Assembly: GCA_965227875.1 (NCBI GenBank)
Contig: OZ245783.1
Span: forward strand, 2,666,001 to 2,730,000
Length of the DNA stretch: 64,000 nucleotides
Origin: G965227875 sp965227875
GTDB taxonomy: Bacteria > Pseudomonadota > Alphaproteobacteria > Rhizobiales > JAJFHC01
Direction of reading: 5' to 3'
How positions within the stretch are numbered: the stretch's first letter is position 1; each line of letters opens with the position of its first letter. Shown piece by piece: positions 18,205 to 26,611 of the stretch. The notes beneath the pieces are model-generated. The model was not told the DNA's origin. It searched no databases and was given only the letters and a program-made list of their open reading frames with translations. The translations under genes were made by a program, and so were the position numbers.

Positions 18205-21093
18205 TCAGCAAGGCCTGTTTTGGAGAAAGGTCCGCGTTTCCTCGATAGCGTCGACGAGGCCTATGCGCTGCACCTCGACCTCGTCGGGGAAGGCGGTCGT
18301 CAGGCGGGTCGGCAGCCGCGAGTCGAGGACCACGAACACGCCGCGGTCGGTCCGCCGGCGGATGAGCCGCCCGAAGGCCTGCTGCAGCTTGAGCCTCGTC
18401 ATCATGTCCTGGTAGCGCGCGCCGCCGAACCGTTCGCGCCGCCGGCGTTCGAGTATGGTCGGTTTGGGCCACGGCACCCGGTCGAAGACGATGAGCCGCA
18501 GGCTGTCGCCGGGTACGTCCACCCCGTCGCGCACGGCGTCCGTGCCAAGGAGGCATGCGTTCTTCTCCGCACGGAACAGGTCGACGAGCGTGCCCGTGTC
18601 CATCGGGTCGATGTGCTGCGCGAAAAGCGGCAGTCCGGCCTCGGCAAGCGGGGCGAGCAGCTTTTCGTGCGCGGCGCGCAGGCGATGGATCGCCGTGAAC
18701 AGGCCGAGGCTGCCGCCGCCCGCGGCGAGGAAGAGCTCGCGCATGGCCGCCGCGGTCTGGCTGCTGTCGTTACGGTCGACATCGGTGACCACCAGAATCC
18801 GCGCCTGCTCGCCATAGTCGAACGGCGAGGTGAAGGACAGACGTTTCACGGGCAGCGCCAGATGGCTGGCGCCGGTGCGGGCCTCGGCGTTCTGCCAGTC
18901 GTCCGGCGCGTCCGGCGGCCGGTCGCGAAGGGTGGCCGACGTGATGAGCACGCCGTCGGCCTCCTCGAGTATGGTTTCGGCGAAAGGCAGGCTCGGGTCG
19001 ACCCAGTGGCGATGCATTCCGGTGTCGAACTCGCGGCCGTAGTTCATCTCGACCGCGAACCAGTCGACGAAATCCGGGTCGGGGTCTCGGGCGAGGGTCT
19101 CGAGCATGCCGCGCCAGGCCGTCAGTGTGAGCTCGCTGCGCCGGCGAAGGCTGCGCACCACCGACTCGATGCGCACCCGTTCCGCGGTCTCCAGTTCGTC
19201 GGCCTCGCCGTCGAGGCGCGACAGGAGCGCGGCCGCCAGCCTCTTGAGCGGTTCGGCCACAGCTCCGATGGACGCGCCGAACGCCTCCGCGGCCTCGGCG
19301 GCCCCGTCGACCAGTGGATGGCATTCGGTTTCGCGCGAAAAGCTGCCCTGCCGCTCGGTGCGGGCGAGGACCTGCTGGCGGACAAGCGCGAAGAAACGCT
19401 CCCCGGCATTGGCGGGCGCGTCCGCCTCGATGCGCTGCATGAAGCCCGGCCCGGGCAGGTCGGCGGCCGCGCGGATTGCCTCCTGGAGGCTGGTCTCGGC
19501 GGTCTTGTCCTCGCCCACGAGGTCGCCCGCGCGGTCGATCAGGCCGCGTCCCCGGCGCCGTCCGCCTTCGGGTCCCCGGATCCAGCGACGCATTTCCGTG
19601 GTTTCGAGCACCGTCAGGTGGGCGGAGAACGCGTTGTCGGCGGCGTCGAAGACATGGTGGCCCTCGTCGAAGACCAGTCTCTGCCCGTTGCCGATCGTTT
19701 CCTCTTCCCCGGTTTCGCCGGCCGCCGCCGGGCGGTCGGCGCGAGACGACGCCAGCGCCCTGTCCACCGCCGTCTGGGCCATGACGAAGGCATGGTTCGC
19801 GATGACGATTTCCGCCCGCCGCGCCCTGCGGGCGGCGCGTTCGATGAAACATTTCCGGTAGTGCGGGCAGGCGCTGTAGATGCACTCGCCGCGCCGGTCG
19901 GTCAGCCCCAGGCCCATGGGCGTGGCGGGCGGGCCGGCGCGCCCGTCGCCCGTTTCGACGAAAAGCGGAATGAGCCAGGCCGGGAAATCGCCGCCCACCA
20001 TGTCGCCGTCGCGGCTGTAGCGCGCCCAGCGGGCGATCAGCGCGGCGAAAGTGAGGCCCGTCCGGTTGGCCCGGGTCAGCTGCCCCGTGCGTTCGGCAAA
20101 ATTGAGCAGGCACATGTAATTCTCGCGGCCCTTGCGGATCACGGCCTTGCCGGCGCGGTCTGCCGGGTCCGGATAGAGAAACATGCTTTCCTGCTCGAGC
20201 TGGCGTTGCAGGTTCTTGGTATAGGTGGAGACCCAGACGCTGCCCTTGTTGCGCGCCGCCCAGAGTTTCGCCGGGGCGAGATAGCCGAGCGTCTTGCCGA
20301 GCCCCGTCCCCGCTTCCGCCAGCAGCACCGCGCCCTGGCCCGGCCGTTCCTTGGCCGCGAACATCCCCGCGACGTCGCCGGCGTAGGCGCGCTGGCTTTC
20401 CCGCAGCTCCGCGCCGCCGCCGAGCGCGGCTTCGAGCTGTCCCACCGCCTCCTCGCGGGACACCGGTCTGCTGCCCGGCGGCGGCACCGGGCCGTGGTCC
20501 TCCCAGTCCTCGATCCTGTCCCAGACATTGAGACCGAGCCCGGCATCGGGTCCGTCGCGGCTGTGCGGATTGGCCTCCAGTGCGGCGAGAACGTATGGCC
20601 CCCATGGCCAGCCCGCGCTGTCGAGAGTGGACGCGATCTGGCGGGCTTCGCGGAGATGGGGATAGCCGGGCGAGGACAGATCACCGAGCAGCGTGTCCGC
20701 GATCACACGCAGAAGGTCGCCTTCACGCGCATCGCGTGGAACGGCGCAGGCCTCGGCAAGCGCGCCTGGCGAGGGCAGCGCCATCTGGGCAGGCCGGACG
20801 AAGGTGAAGAGCTCGGCAACATCGAAATGCGCCATCTGCGCGGCATCCGCCCGCCGGCCGGCTGCCGACCGGGCACAGGCCGCCAGGCGGTTGACGAGAA
20901 AGGTGCGGTGGCACACGAGATGCGGCGACGCGGCGAGTCTGCGAAGGGCCTCGCCCGCATCGATCACGTCGGTTCGGCCGCCGTCGCCCGACACGCGCGC
21001 CCCGAGGCCCGCCTGCACGAGGCCGGCGGGCAGCGCGGCGAGGCCGGATGCCTCCGGCGAATCGGATTTCAGACCCGTTTCCATCGGCGACAC
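18205..21093 (-). CDS. DinG-family ATP-dependent DNA helicase
   Basis: Superfamily 2 (XPD/DinG-like) iron-sulphur helicase of 962 residues. Walker A is in AEAGTGLGKTLGYLAPA (about residues 260-276). Cluster cysteines are consistent with YMCLLN and CIYSACPHYRKC. The DEAH-type box reads VFDEGHHVFDAADN. Motif VI is in LKLQQAFGRLIRRRTDRG near the C-terminus. A 230-residue N-terminal region precedes the helicase core and is rich in Ala/Gly; this extended form is seen in alphaproteobacteria. It probably unwinds 5' overhang or R-loop structures in repair. It is divergent from the lysyl-tRNA synthetase gene. Confidence 0.93.
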   Translation of the reverse strand: MSPMETGLKSDSPEASGLAALPAGLVQAGLGARVSGDGGRTDVIDAGEALRRLAASPHLVCHRTFLVNRLAACARSAAGRRADAAQMAHFDVAELFTFVRPAQMALPSPGALAEACAVPRDAREGDLLRVIADTLLGDLSSPGYPHLREARQIASTLDSAGWPWGPYVLAALEANPHSRDGPDAGLGLNVWDRIEDWEDHGPVPPPGSRPVSREEAVGQLEAALGGGAELRESQRAYAGDVAGMFAAKERPGQGAVLLAEAGTGLGKTLGYLAPAKLWAARNKGSVWVSTYTKNLQRQLEQESMFLYPDPADRAGKAVIRKGRENYMCLLNFAERTGQLTRANRTGLTFAALIARWARYSRDGDMVGGDFPAWLIPLFVETGDGRAGPPATPMGLGLTDRRGECIYSACPHYRKCFIERAARRARRAEIVIANHAFVMAQTAVDRALASSRADRPAAAGETGEEETIGNGQRLVFDEGHHVFDAADNAFSAHLTVLETTEMRRWIRGPEGGRRRGRGLIDRAGDLVGEDKTAETSLQEAIRAAADLPGPGFMQRIEADAPANAGERFFALVRQQVLARTERQGSFSRETECHPLVDGAAEAAEAFGASIGAVAEPLKRLAAALLSRLDGEADELETAERVRIESVVRSLRRRSELTLTAWRGMLETLARDPDPDFVDWFAVEMNYGREFDTGMHRHWVDPSLPFAETILEEADGVLITSATLRDRPPDAPDDWQNAEARTGASHLALPVKRLSFTSPFDYGEQARILVVTDVDRNDSSQTAAAMRELFLAAGGGSLGLFTAIHRLRAAHEKLLAPLAEAGLPLFAQHIDPMDTGTLVDLFRAEKNACLLGTDAVRDGVDVPGDSLRLIVFDRVPWPKPTILERRRRERFGGARYQDMMTRLKLQQAFGRLIRRRTDRGVFVVLDSRLPTRLTTAFPDEVEVQRIGLVDAIEETRTFLQNRPC

Positions 21094-21213
21094 TATACGG
21101 TCTGTGCCCGTGAATGGGATGCCTATCTCCCGCGTCCATCATGTCCATTGACTGGAACGGCGCCGTTCCATAGTTTCCGCCGCAATCCGCGACGATCACA
21201 CTGGTCCAATCAA

Positions 21214-22812
21214 ATGACAGACACCCTTTCAGACAGCCTGCGCGAAGCGGCCGCCGACAGCAAGGCATGGCCTTTCGAAGAGGCCCGCAAGATCCTCAAG
21301 CGGATTGAAAAAGCCAAGCAGCCACCCGAGGAGATCATCTTCGAGACGGGATACGGTCCCAGCGGCCTGCCGCATATCGGCACTTTCGGCGAGGTGGCGC
21401 GGACGTCCATGGTGCGTCATGCCTTTTCCGTGCTGTGCGATATCCCGAGCCGGATCATCTGCTTCTCCGACGACATGGACGGCCTGCGCAAGGTGCCGGA
21501 CAACATTCCCAACAAGGAACTGATCGAGCCGCATCTGGACAAGCCGCTGACTGCCGTGCCCGATCCCTTCGGCACCCATGACAGCTTCGGCCGCCACAAC
21601 AATGCACGTCTGCGCAGCTTTCTCGACGCCTTCGGCTTCGAATACGAATTCTACAGCGCGACCGACTGCTACGCCTCGGGCCGCTTCGACGAGACGCTGA
21701 TGAAGGTGCTCGAGCGTTACGACGCGGTGCTCGAGATCGTCCTGCCGACGCTCGGGCCGGAACGCCGTGCGACCTACAGCCCCTTCCTGCCCGTATGTCC
21801 CCGCACCGGCCGTGTGCTCCAGGTGCCGATCATCGCGCGGGACGTGTCCGCCGGTACGGTGTCCTACGAGGATCCCGACAGCGGCGAGACCGTCGACGTG
21901 GCGGTCACGGGCGGGGCCTGCAAGCTCCAGTGGAAGGCGGACTGGGCAATGCGCTGGGCCGCCCTCGGCGTGGACTACGAGATGGCGGGCAAGGACCTCA
22001 TCGAGTCGGTCAAGCTGTCGAGCCGGATCTGCGCGACCCTCGGCGGCCGCCCGCCGGAAGGGTTCAACTACGAACTCTTCCTCGACGAGAACGGCGAGAA
22101 GATCTCCAAGTCGCGCGGCAACGGGCTCACCATCGACGAGTGGCTTCGTTACGCCTCGCCTGAGAGCCTGTCGCTCTACATGTACCAGGGACCGCGCAAG
22201 GCGAAGCGGCTCTATTTCGACGTCATTCCGAAGAACGTCGACGAATATCTCACCTTCCTGGCGAAGTATCCCGAACAGGATCCGAAGGAACAGCTCGGCA
22301 ATCCGGTCTGGCACATCCACGCGGGATCGCCGCCGGCCAGCGAGATCTCCATCAGTTTCAACGTCCTTCTCAACCTCGTCAGCGCGAGCAATGCCCACGA
22401 TCCGGCCGTCCTTTGGGGGTTCATAACCCGCTATGCGCCGGGTACGTCGCCCGAGACCCATCCGGATCTCGACCGCATGGTCGGCTACGCCGTGAACTAT
22501 TTCGAGGACTTCGTCGCCCCCACCAAGCAGTTCCGTGCCGCGGACGCGCGCGAGGAAGCCGCCCTGCGGGACCTGGAAGAGAGGCTTGGCGGGCTGGCGG
22601 CCGACGCCGACGCGGAAACCATCCAGACCGCCGTCTACGAGGTTGGCAAGGCACACGAGTTCGAGAACCTGCGCGACTGGTTCCGGGCCCTATACGAAGT
22701 TCTGCTCGGGCAGAGCCAGGGGCCGCGGTTCGGCTCCTTCGCCGCCCTCTACGGTGTCGACGAGACCCGCGCGCTCATCTCGCGCGCCCTCGCCGGTGAA
22801 CTTGCCGCGTGA
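21214..22812 (+). CDS. lysK: Lysyl-tRNA synthetase, class I
   Basis: Class I aminoacyl-tRNA synthetase of 532 residues that charges tRNA-Lys. The HIGH motif is HIGTFGE (about residues 55-61) and the KMSKS motif is KISKSRG (about 295-301). The segment FETGYGPSGLPHIGTFGEV and the C-terminal helical anticodon-binding region fit the class I enzyme, which replaces the common class II LysRS in many alphaproteobacteria and archaea. ATG 21214 was chosen; the frame extends far upstream only because it shadows the divergent helicase gene. Its TGA overlaps the next ATG by one base. Confidence 0.96.
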   Translation: MTDTLSDSLREAAADSKAWPFEEARKILKRIEKAKQPPEEIIFETGYGPSGLPHIGTFGEVARTSMVRHAFSVLCDIPSRIICFSDDMDGLRKVPDNIPNKELIEPHLDKPLTAVPDPFGTHDSFGRHNNARLRSFLDAFGFEYEFYSATDCYASGRFDETLMKVLERYDAVLEIVLPTLGPERRATYSPFLPVCPRTGRVLQVPIIARDVSAGTVSYEDPDSGETVDVAVTGGACKLQWKADWAMRWAALGVDYEMAGKDLIESVKLSSRICATLGGRPPEGFNYELFLDENGEKISKSRGNGLTIDEWLRYASPESLSLYMYQGPRKAKRLYFDVIPKNVDEYLTFLAKYPEQDPKEQLGNPVWHIHAGSPPASEISISFNVLLNLVSASNAHDPAVLWGFITRYAPGTSPETHPDLDRMVGYAVNYFEDFVAPTKQFRAADAREEAALRDLEERLGGLAADADAETIQTAVYEVGKAHEFENLRDWFRALYEVLLGQSQGPRFGSFAALYGVDETRALISRALAGELAA

Positions 22813-23165
22813 TGGGAAGAGCCGTCTACAAGATCTGTTCGCGGGCCGAATGGGACGAGGCCATGGCGCAGGGCCGGTTCGAAGGCGCGCCCGTGGATCT
22901 CGAAGACGGATACATCCATTTCTCGACTTCCGCCCAGGTGGCCGAGACCGCGCGCCGGCATTTCGCGGGACGGGATGATCTCGTGCTCGTGCAGGTCGAT
23001 GCGGACGCTCTCGGCGATGCCCTGGCCTGGGAACCGTCCCGCGGCGGTGATCTCTTCCCTCATCTCTACGGCCATCTCGATGTCGCTGCCGCGGCCAGGG
23101 TCGTGGCCCTGCCGCTGGGAAGCGACGGTGCGCACGTTTTCCCGGACCTGGCGGACGGGGACTGA
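22812..23165 (+). CDS. DUF952 domain protein
   Basis: A 117-residue cytoplasmic protein belonging to the DUF952 family, with the characteristic start VYKICSRAEWDEAMAQGRFEG, then LEDGYIHFSTSAQVAETARRHF and the C-terminal FPHLYGHLDV. The fold resembles ADP-ribosyltransferase-like proteins but function is undetermined. Its ATG overlaps the lysK stop, and it ends six bases before pyrD, so the three genes form one operon. Confidence 0.92.
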   Translation: MGRAVYKICSRAEWDEAMAQGRFEGAPVDLEDGYIHFSTSAQVAETARRHFAGRDDLVLVQVDADALGDALAWEPSRGGDLFPHLYGHLDVAAAARVVALPLGSDGAHVFPDLADGD

Positions 23166-23171
23166 ACGCAG

Positions 23172-24230
23172 ATGTTCTCGCTGGTCCGCCCGCTGCTCTT
23201 CAGGTTCGATCCGGAACAGGCGCACGGACTTGCGATCACGGCGCTCGCATCCGGCCTGCACCCGCGCGCTCGTCCGGACATCTCCCGGCGTCTGGCATCG
23301 ACGGTCGCCGGGATCGACTTCCCCAACCCCCTGGGGCTCGCCGCCGGCTTCGACAAGGACGCGGAAGTCCCGGATGCGGTGCTGTCGCTCGGTTTCGGTT
23401 TCTGCGAAGTGGGGTCCGTGACCCCGCGGCCTCAGGAGGGCAATCCCAAACCGAGGCTGTTCCGTCTGGAGCAGCACGGTGCGGTCATCAACCGGATGGG
23501 ATTCAACAATCGCGGCCATGCCGCGGCCCTCGATCGGCTCAAGTCGCGCAAGGGGCGCGGCATCGTCGGTGTGAATATCGGCGCCAACAAGGACAGCCGC
23601 GACCGGGTCGCGGACTACGTCAGCGGGCTTGAGACCTTCTACGACGTTGCGCGCTATTTCACGGTCAACATTTCCTCGCCCAACACCCCCGGCCTGCGCG
23701 GGCTGCAGGATGGCGAGGAGCTTGAAACGCTGCTTGCGCGCCTCAACGAAAAACGTGACGAACTCGCCGCCACCCGCACCGGGATCAAGCCCATGTTCCT
23801 GAAAGTGGCGCCGGATCTCACCCGCGAACAGATCGAGCATGTGGCCGCCTGCGCGCCCGGGCGCGTCGAGGGTCTGGTGATCTCCAACACCACCCTGTCG
23901 CGGGACGACCTGGGCGGTGAGCATGCACAGGAGGCGGGCGGGCTGTCGGGAAAACCCCTCTTCGATCTGTCCACGAGGGTGCTTGCACGCTTCTACCGGG
24001 CGACCGGTGGCGGCCTGCCGCTGGTCGGTGTTGGCGGCGTCGCCAGCGCCGAAGACGCCTTCGAGAAGATCCGGGCCGGTGCCAGCCTGGTCCAGCTCTA
24101 CACCGCCATGGTCTTCGAGGGGCCGCGCCTGCCGGCGCGCATCGTGCGCGGGCTCGACCGCTGCCTGGACGAAGCGGGATACGGCCACATCTCGGATGCG
24201 GTGGGCACCGGCGTCGACCGCTGGCTCTGA
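23172..24230 (+). CDS. pyrD: Dihydroorotate dehydrogenase (quinone), class 2
   Basis: Membrane-associated FMN enzyme of 352 residues in de novo pyrimidine synthesis, oxidising dihydroorotate to orotate with quinone. Diagnostic segments are NPLGLAAGFDKDAE, FCEVGSVTPRPQEGNPKPRLFRL, INRMGFNNRG, the catalytic region NISSPNTPGLRGLQ (Ser base of class 2) and GVGGVASAEDAFEKIRAGASLVQLYT. The N-terminal helical extension (MFSLVRPLLFRFDPEQAHGL) is the quinone-binding membrane anchor of class 2. It is the last gene of the lysK operon; a tandem repeat and hairpin follow. Confidence 0.97.
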   Translation: MFSLVRPLLFRFDPEQAHGLAITALASGLHPRARPDISRRLASTVAGIDFPNPLGLAAGFDKDAEVPDAVLSLGFGFCEVGSVTPRPQEGNPKPRLFRLEQHGAVINRMGFNNRGHAAALDRLKSRKGRGIVGVNIGANKDSRDRVADYVSGLETFYDVARYFTVNISSPNTPGLRGLQDGEELETLLARLNEKRDELAATRTGIKPMFLKVAPDLTREQIEHVAACAPGRVEGLVISNTTLSRDDLGGEHAQEAGGLSGKPLFDLSTRVLARFYRATGGGLPLVGVGGVASAEDAFEKIRAGASLVQLYTAMVFEGPRLPARIVRGLDRCLDEAGYGHISDAVGTGVDRWL

Positions 24231-24287
24231 CGCCGGCCTGCAACACCTTTCCCGGCACACGACATCTCCACGAATGCCCGGACACGA

Positions 24288-24379
24288 CCGTATCCCCGTC
24301 GCAACCCTATCCCTGTCGTAACCGAACCCCTGTCGCAACCGTATCCCTGTCGCACCCGAATCCCTGACGAAAGTCAGGG
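24288..24379. repeat. Five 17-bp tandem repeats ending in a hairpin
   Basis: Five consecutive 17-bp units start at 24288, 24305, 24322, 24339 and 24356, each of the form CCg(t/a)a(t/c)CCc(t/c)GtCGcaA. The last unit runs into the hairpin CCCTGAC-GAAA-GTCAGGG (24362-24379), a single copy of the stem found in the larger arrays. It lies between the convergent pyrD and SRPBCC genes and could act as a transcription stop; no T-run follows. Confidence 0.8.
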
Positions 24380-24476
24380 CCCAGGCTGCCGTACGTCATC
24401 GAACGCACTCGGACCTTGCCGACGTCCAACTTCCCCTTGAAATCCGAGGGGGTGACGGAGACAGCGCGGACAGGTC

Positions 24477-24902
24477 TCAGGCGCCGGCGGTCTTCGCTTC
24501 CACGTGACGGCCGAAACTGTCGAGGATCGATTGCCAGCCGTCGCGTTGCTGCTCCAGGGAATGTTCGGTCTCCGCCTCGAAACTTACCCGTACGAGCACG
24601 CCGTCATCCTGCGGGATGAAATCGACCTCGGCGGTCCGGTCTCCGAAGGCATAGGCGAGACGTTCGTTGGGAACCACCGACGTGTAGGTGCCTTCGAAGT
24701 CGAAACCCATGCTTCCGTCCTTCGCTTCCATCCGCGAGGAGAACGTGCCGCCGACGCGCAGGTCCACCCGCGCGGCGGTCGTGTGCCAGTCCTCCGAGGC
24801 CGCGTTCCACTGCATGATGTCCGCCGGCGTCGTATAGGCGCGCCAGACCTCGTCGACTGGCGCCTTCACGCGCGTCTCGACGGTGATCGTCTTCTCTGTC
24901 AT
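24477..24902 (-). CDS. SRPBCC (AHSA1-like) domain protein
   Basis: A 141-residue protein of the START/SRPBCC superfamily, subgroup resembling activator of Hsp90 ATPase homologue 1. It opens with ITVETRVKAPVDEVWRAYTTPADIMQWNAASEDW and has VGGTFSSRMEAKDGS and FEAETEHSLEQQRDGWQSIL. These proteins form a hydrophobic cavity that binds a small ligand. It is the distal gene of a four-gene TetR operon whose other members are also small-ligand domain proteins; the operon's target is unknown. Start at ATG 24902 (MTEKTI). Confidence 0.93.
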   Translation of the reverse strand: MTEKTITVETRVKAPVDEVWRAYTTPADIMQWNAASEDWHTTAARVDLRVGGTFSSRMEAKDGSMGFDFEGTYTSVVPNERLAYAFGDRTAEVDFIPQDDGVLVRVSFEAETEHSLEQQRDGWQSILDSFGRHVEAKTAGA

Positions 24903-24930
24903 ATGCTCTTTCCTGTGTTCGCGGAACGGT

Positions 24931-25314
24931 TCAGGGCCTGATGTCGACGAGCGGGGAAAACCCGCCATAGATCAGACGCTTGCCGTCGAAGGGCATGGGG
25001 TTCTTTTCAGGGTCGAAACGCGGGTCGAGCTTCGCGGGATCGCTCATCATCTCGTTCATGCGGGCCATTGCCGCGTCGCGCGTGGCCTTGTCCGGCCATT
25101 CGACCCAGGAAAAGACGACCGTTTCGTCATTGCCCGCGTCGACGGCCCTGCGGAAGTCGGTCTGCTTGCCCTCCGGGACGTCGTCTCCCCAGCATTCGAC
25201 GATGCGCAGGGCTCCCATTTCGAGAAACACCGTGTCGGCGAGCCTTGCATGTTCGCGGAACTTCTCCCGGTTTTCCGTCGGCACCGGAATCACAAAGCCG
25301 TCAAAGTAACTCAT
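24931..25314 (-). CDS. DUF1428 domain protein
   Basis: A 127-residue ferredoxin-like (dimeric alpha/beta barrel type) protein of the DUF1428 family. Conserved features seen are the start YFDGFVIPVPTENREKFREHA, the central ECWGDDVPEGKQTDFRRAV and the C-terminal FDGKRLIYGGFSPLVD. Function is not established. It lies between the VOC and SRPBCC genes on the same strand with gaps of 27 and 28 bp, so it is part of the TetR operon. Confidence 0.94.
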   Translation of the reverse strand: MSYFDGFVIPVPTENREKFREHARLADTVFLEMGALRIVECWGDDVPEGKQTDFRRAVDAGNDETVVFSWVEWPDKATRDAAMARMNEMMSDPAKLDPRFDPEKNPMPFDGKRLIYGGFSPLVDIRP

Positions 25315-25341
25315 GAGACGTTTCCTTCTGTGTTGCGCGGG

Positions 25342-25818
25342 TCAGGCCGCGGCGGCCTCTTCGAGCGCGGCGACGTCGATCTTGGTCATGGTCAGCATCG
25401 CCTGCATGGTGCGTTCGGCGGCGTCCGCGTCGTCGCTCGCCATGAGCTCCTTCAGCCGTCGTGGCACGACCTGCCAGGACAGCCCGAAGCGGTCCCTGCA
25501 CCAGCCGCACTGGCTCGGTTCGCCGCCATTGGCGGTCAGGGCCGCCCAGTACCGGTCGACCTCGTCCTGGTCCTTGCAGTCGATGGCAAAGGAAACCGCT
25601 TCGCTGAACCTGAACGTCGAACCGCCGTTGAGTCCGGCGAACTTTCGCCCGTTCAGGGTGAATTCGACCACGACCACCTCGCCCTTGGCGGTTGCGGGAT
25701 TGTCGGCCGGCGAGCGCATGACGTGGTCGATCCGGCTGTCGGGGAAGAGGCCCACGTAGAATTCGGCGGCTTCCTCGGCATTGCCGTCGAACCAGAGAAA
25801 AGGGGTGATGTCGTCCAT
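25342..25818 (-). CDS. VOC-family protein, PhnB/3-demethylubiquinone methyltransferase-like
   Basis: A 158-residue glyoxalase/bleomycin-resistance (VOC) fold protein of the PhnB-like subgroup. Visible segments are ITPFLWFDGNAEEAAEFYVGLFPDSRID at the start, AGLNGGSTFRFSEAVSFAIDCKDQDEVDRYW and the C-terminal CGWCRDRFGLSWQVVPRRL. The old name 3-demethylubiquinone-9 3-methyltransferase for this family is misleading; no methyltransferase motif exists. ATG 25818 was chosen because GGAG lies eight bases upstream. It is 12 bp downstream of the TetR gene. Confidence 0.93.
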   Translation of the reverse strand: MDDITPFLWFDGNAEEAAEFYVGLFPDSRIDHVMRSPADNPATAKGEVVVVEFTLNGRKFAGLNGGSTFRFSEAVSFAIDCKDQDEVDRYWAALTANGGEPSQCGWCRDRFGLSWQVVPRRLKELMASDDADAAERTMQAMLTMTKIDVAALEEAAAA

Positions 25819-25830
25819 GGGGGACACTCC

Positions 25831-26466
25831 TCAGGGGTTGGGGATTGCTGTCGATGCCGCGTCGGGGGTCGCGAGGACCGCCTTCACGTACCGGATGAGA
25901 TGATCGATGCTGTCGGCGGCGATGGCCGGACCGCCCCTGGCCTTGGCGAGAATGAAGGCGCCCTGGAGGACGGCCTGGGTGTGCAGCGCGAGGGAGGCCG
26001 GCGTCCAGTCGGGTGTCAGGCCGCGGCGCTCCAGCGTCTGGCGGATATCGGCCTCGAGCCTGCCCGCGTGCTCGCTTATGGAACGGTCGCAGGCATACCG
26101 TATGGCGGGGCTGGTATCGAAGGTTTCCTGCAGCATGGTGCCCACCAGGCAGGTGAAATCCGGGACGCCGCCCTGGAGCAGGGCCTTGCGGAATTCGAGA
26201 TAGCCGACAACCCGGTCATACGGGTCGTCGTGGTCGTGGTAGGGCGCCTGGGCGAACAACGCGCCCGTCGTCTCCGACCAGTGGTCGGCAGCCGCCACGG
26301 CGAGATCGTCCTTGCTCCGGAAATGATGGAAGAACGCCCCTTTGGTGACGCCGGCCGCGGCGCACAGTTCGTCGACCGTCGTCGCCGAATATCCCTTCGT
26401 CCGTATGACGGTGAGGGCGGCATCGAGCAGTTTCGATCTTGCGTCCGGTTTTCCGGCCCTGGCCAT
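25831..26466 (-). CDS. TetR/AcrR-family repressor
   Basis: A 211-residue regulator. The N-terminal helix-turn-helix shows SKLLDAALTVIRTKGYSATTVDELCAAAGVTKGAFFHHFRSKDDL, the standard TetR pattern; the C-terminal helical domain resembles YxaF/LmrA-type members. It is the first gene of the operon with the VOC, DUF1428 and SRPBCC genes. A strong promoter with a palindrome in its spacer lies just upstream, so autoregulation is likely, lifted by a small hydrophobic ligand (family knowledge). Confidence 0.95.
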   Translation of the reverse strand: MARAGKPDARSKLLDAALTVIRTKGYSATTVDELCAAAGVTKGAFFHHFRSKDDLAVAAADHWSETTGALFAQAPYHDHDDPYDRVVGYLEFRKALLQGGVPDFTCLVGTMLQETFDTSPAIRYACDRSISEHAGRLEADIRQTLERRGLTPDWTPASLALHTQAVLQGAFILAKARGGPAIAADSIDHLIRYVKAVLATPDAASTAIPNP

Positions 26467-26525
26467 GCATGCGCTCCCGTGTAGGCGGTGCTGATTGCGC
26501 GTAACGTCAAGGACGTGACGATCGG

Positions 26526-26554
26526 TACATACCGACTGGTTGGTATGTTGTCAA
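26526..26554 (-). promoter_or_regulatory. Sigma70 promoter with embedded TetR operator
   Basis: Read on the minus strand, TTGACA (26549-26554, perfect -35) is followed by a 17-base spacer and TATGTA (26526-26531, -10). The spacer is filled by a palindrome, ACATACC-N8-GGTATGT (26527-26548), whose core ACCGACTGGTTGGT resembles operators of AcrR/NemR-type TetR proteins. Binding there would block RNA polymerase. The promoter lies 60 bp upstream of the TetR start. Confidence 0.75.
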
Positions 26555-26611
26555 GCAAGATTGAACCCGCCACCCGTCCCCTGCCGTGAATGCGCCGGCG
26601 CGAGCGGCCGG

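Noticed and set aside
18193..21213. A very long plus-strand open frame upstream of lysK that is continuous with it
   Set aside because: It is the antisense of the DinG-family helicase gene; its composition is Arg/Gly/Ala-rich and only the part from 21214 matches LysRS.
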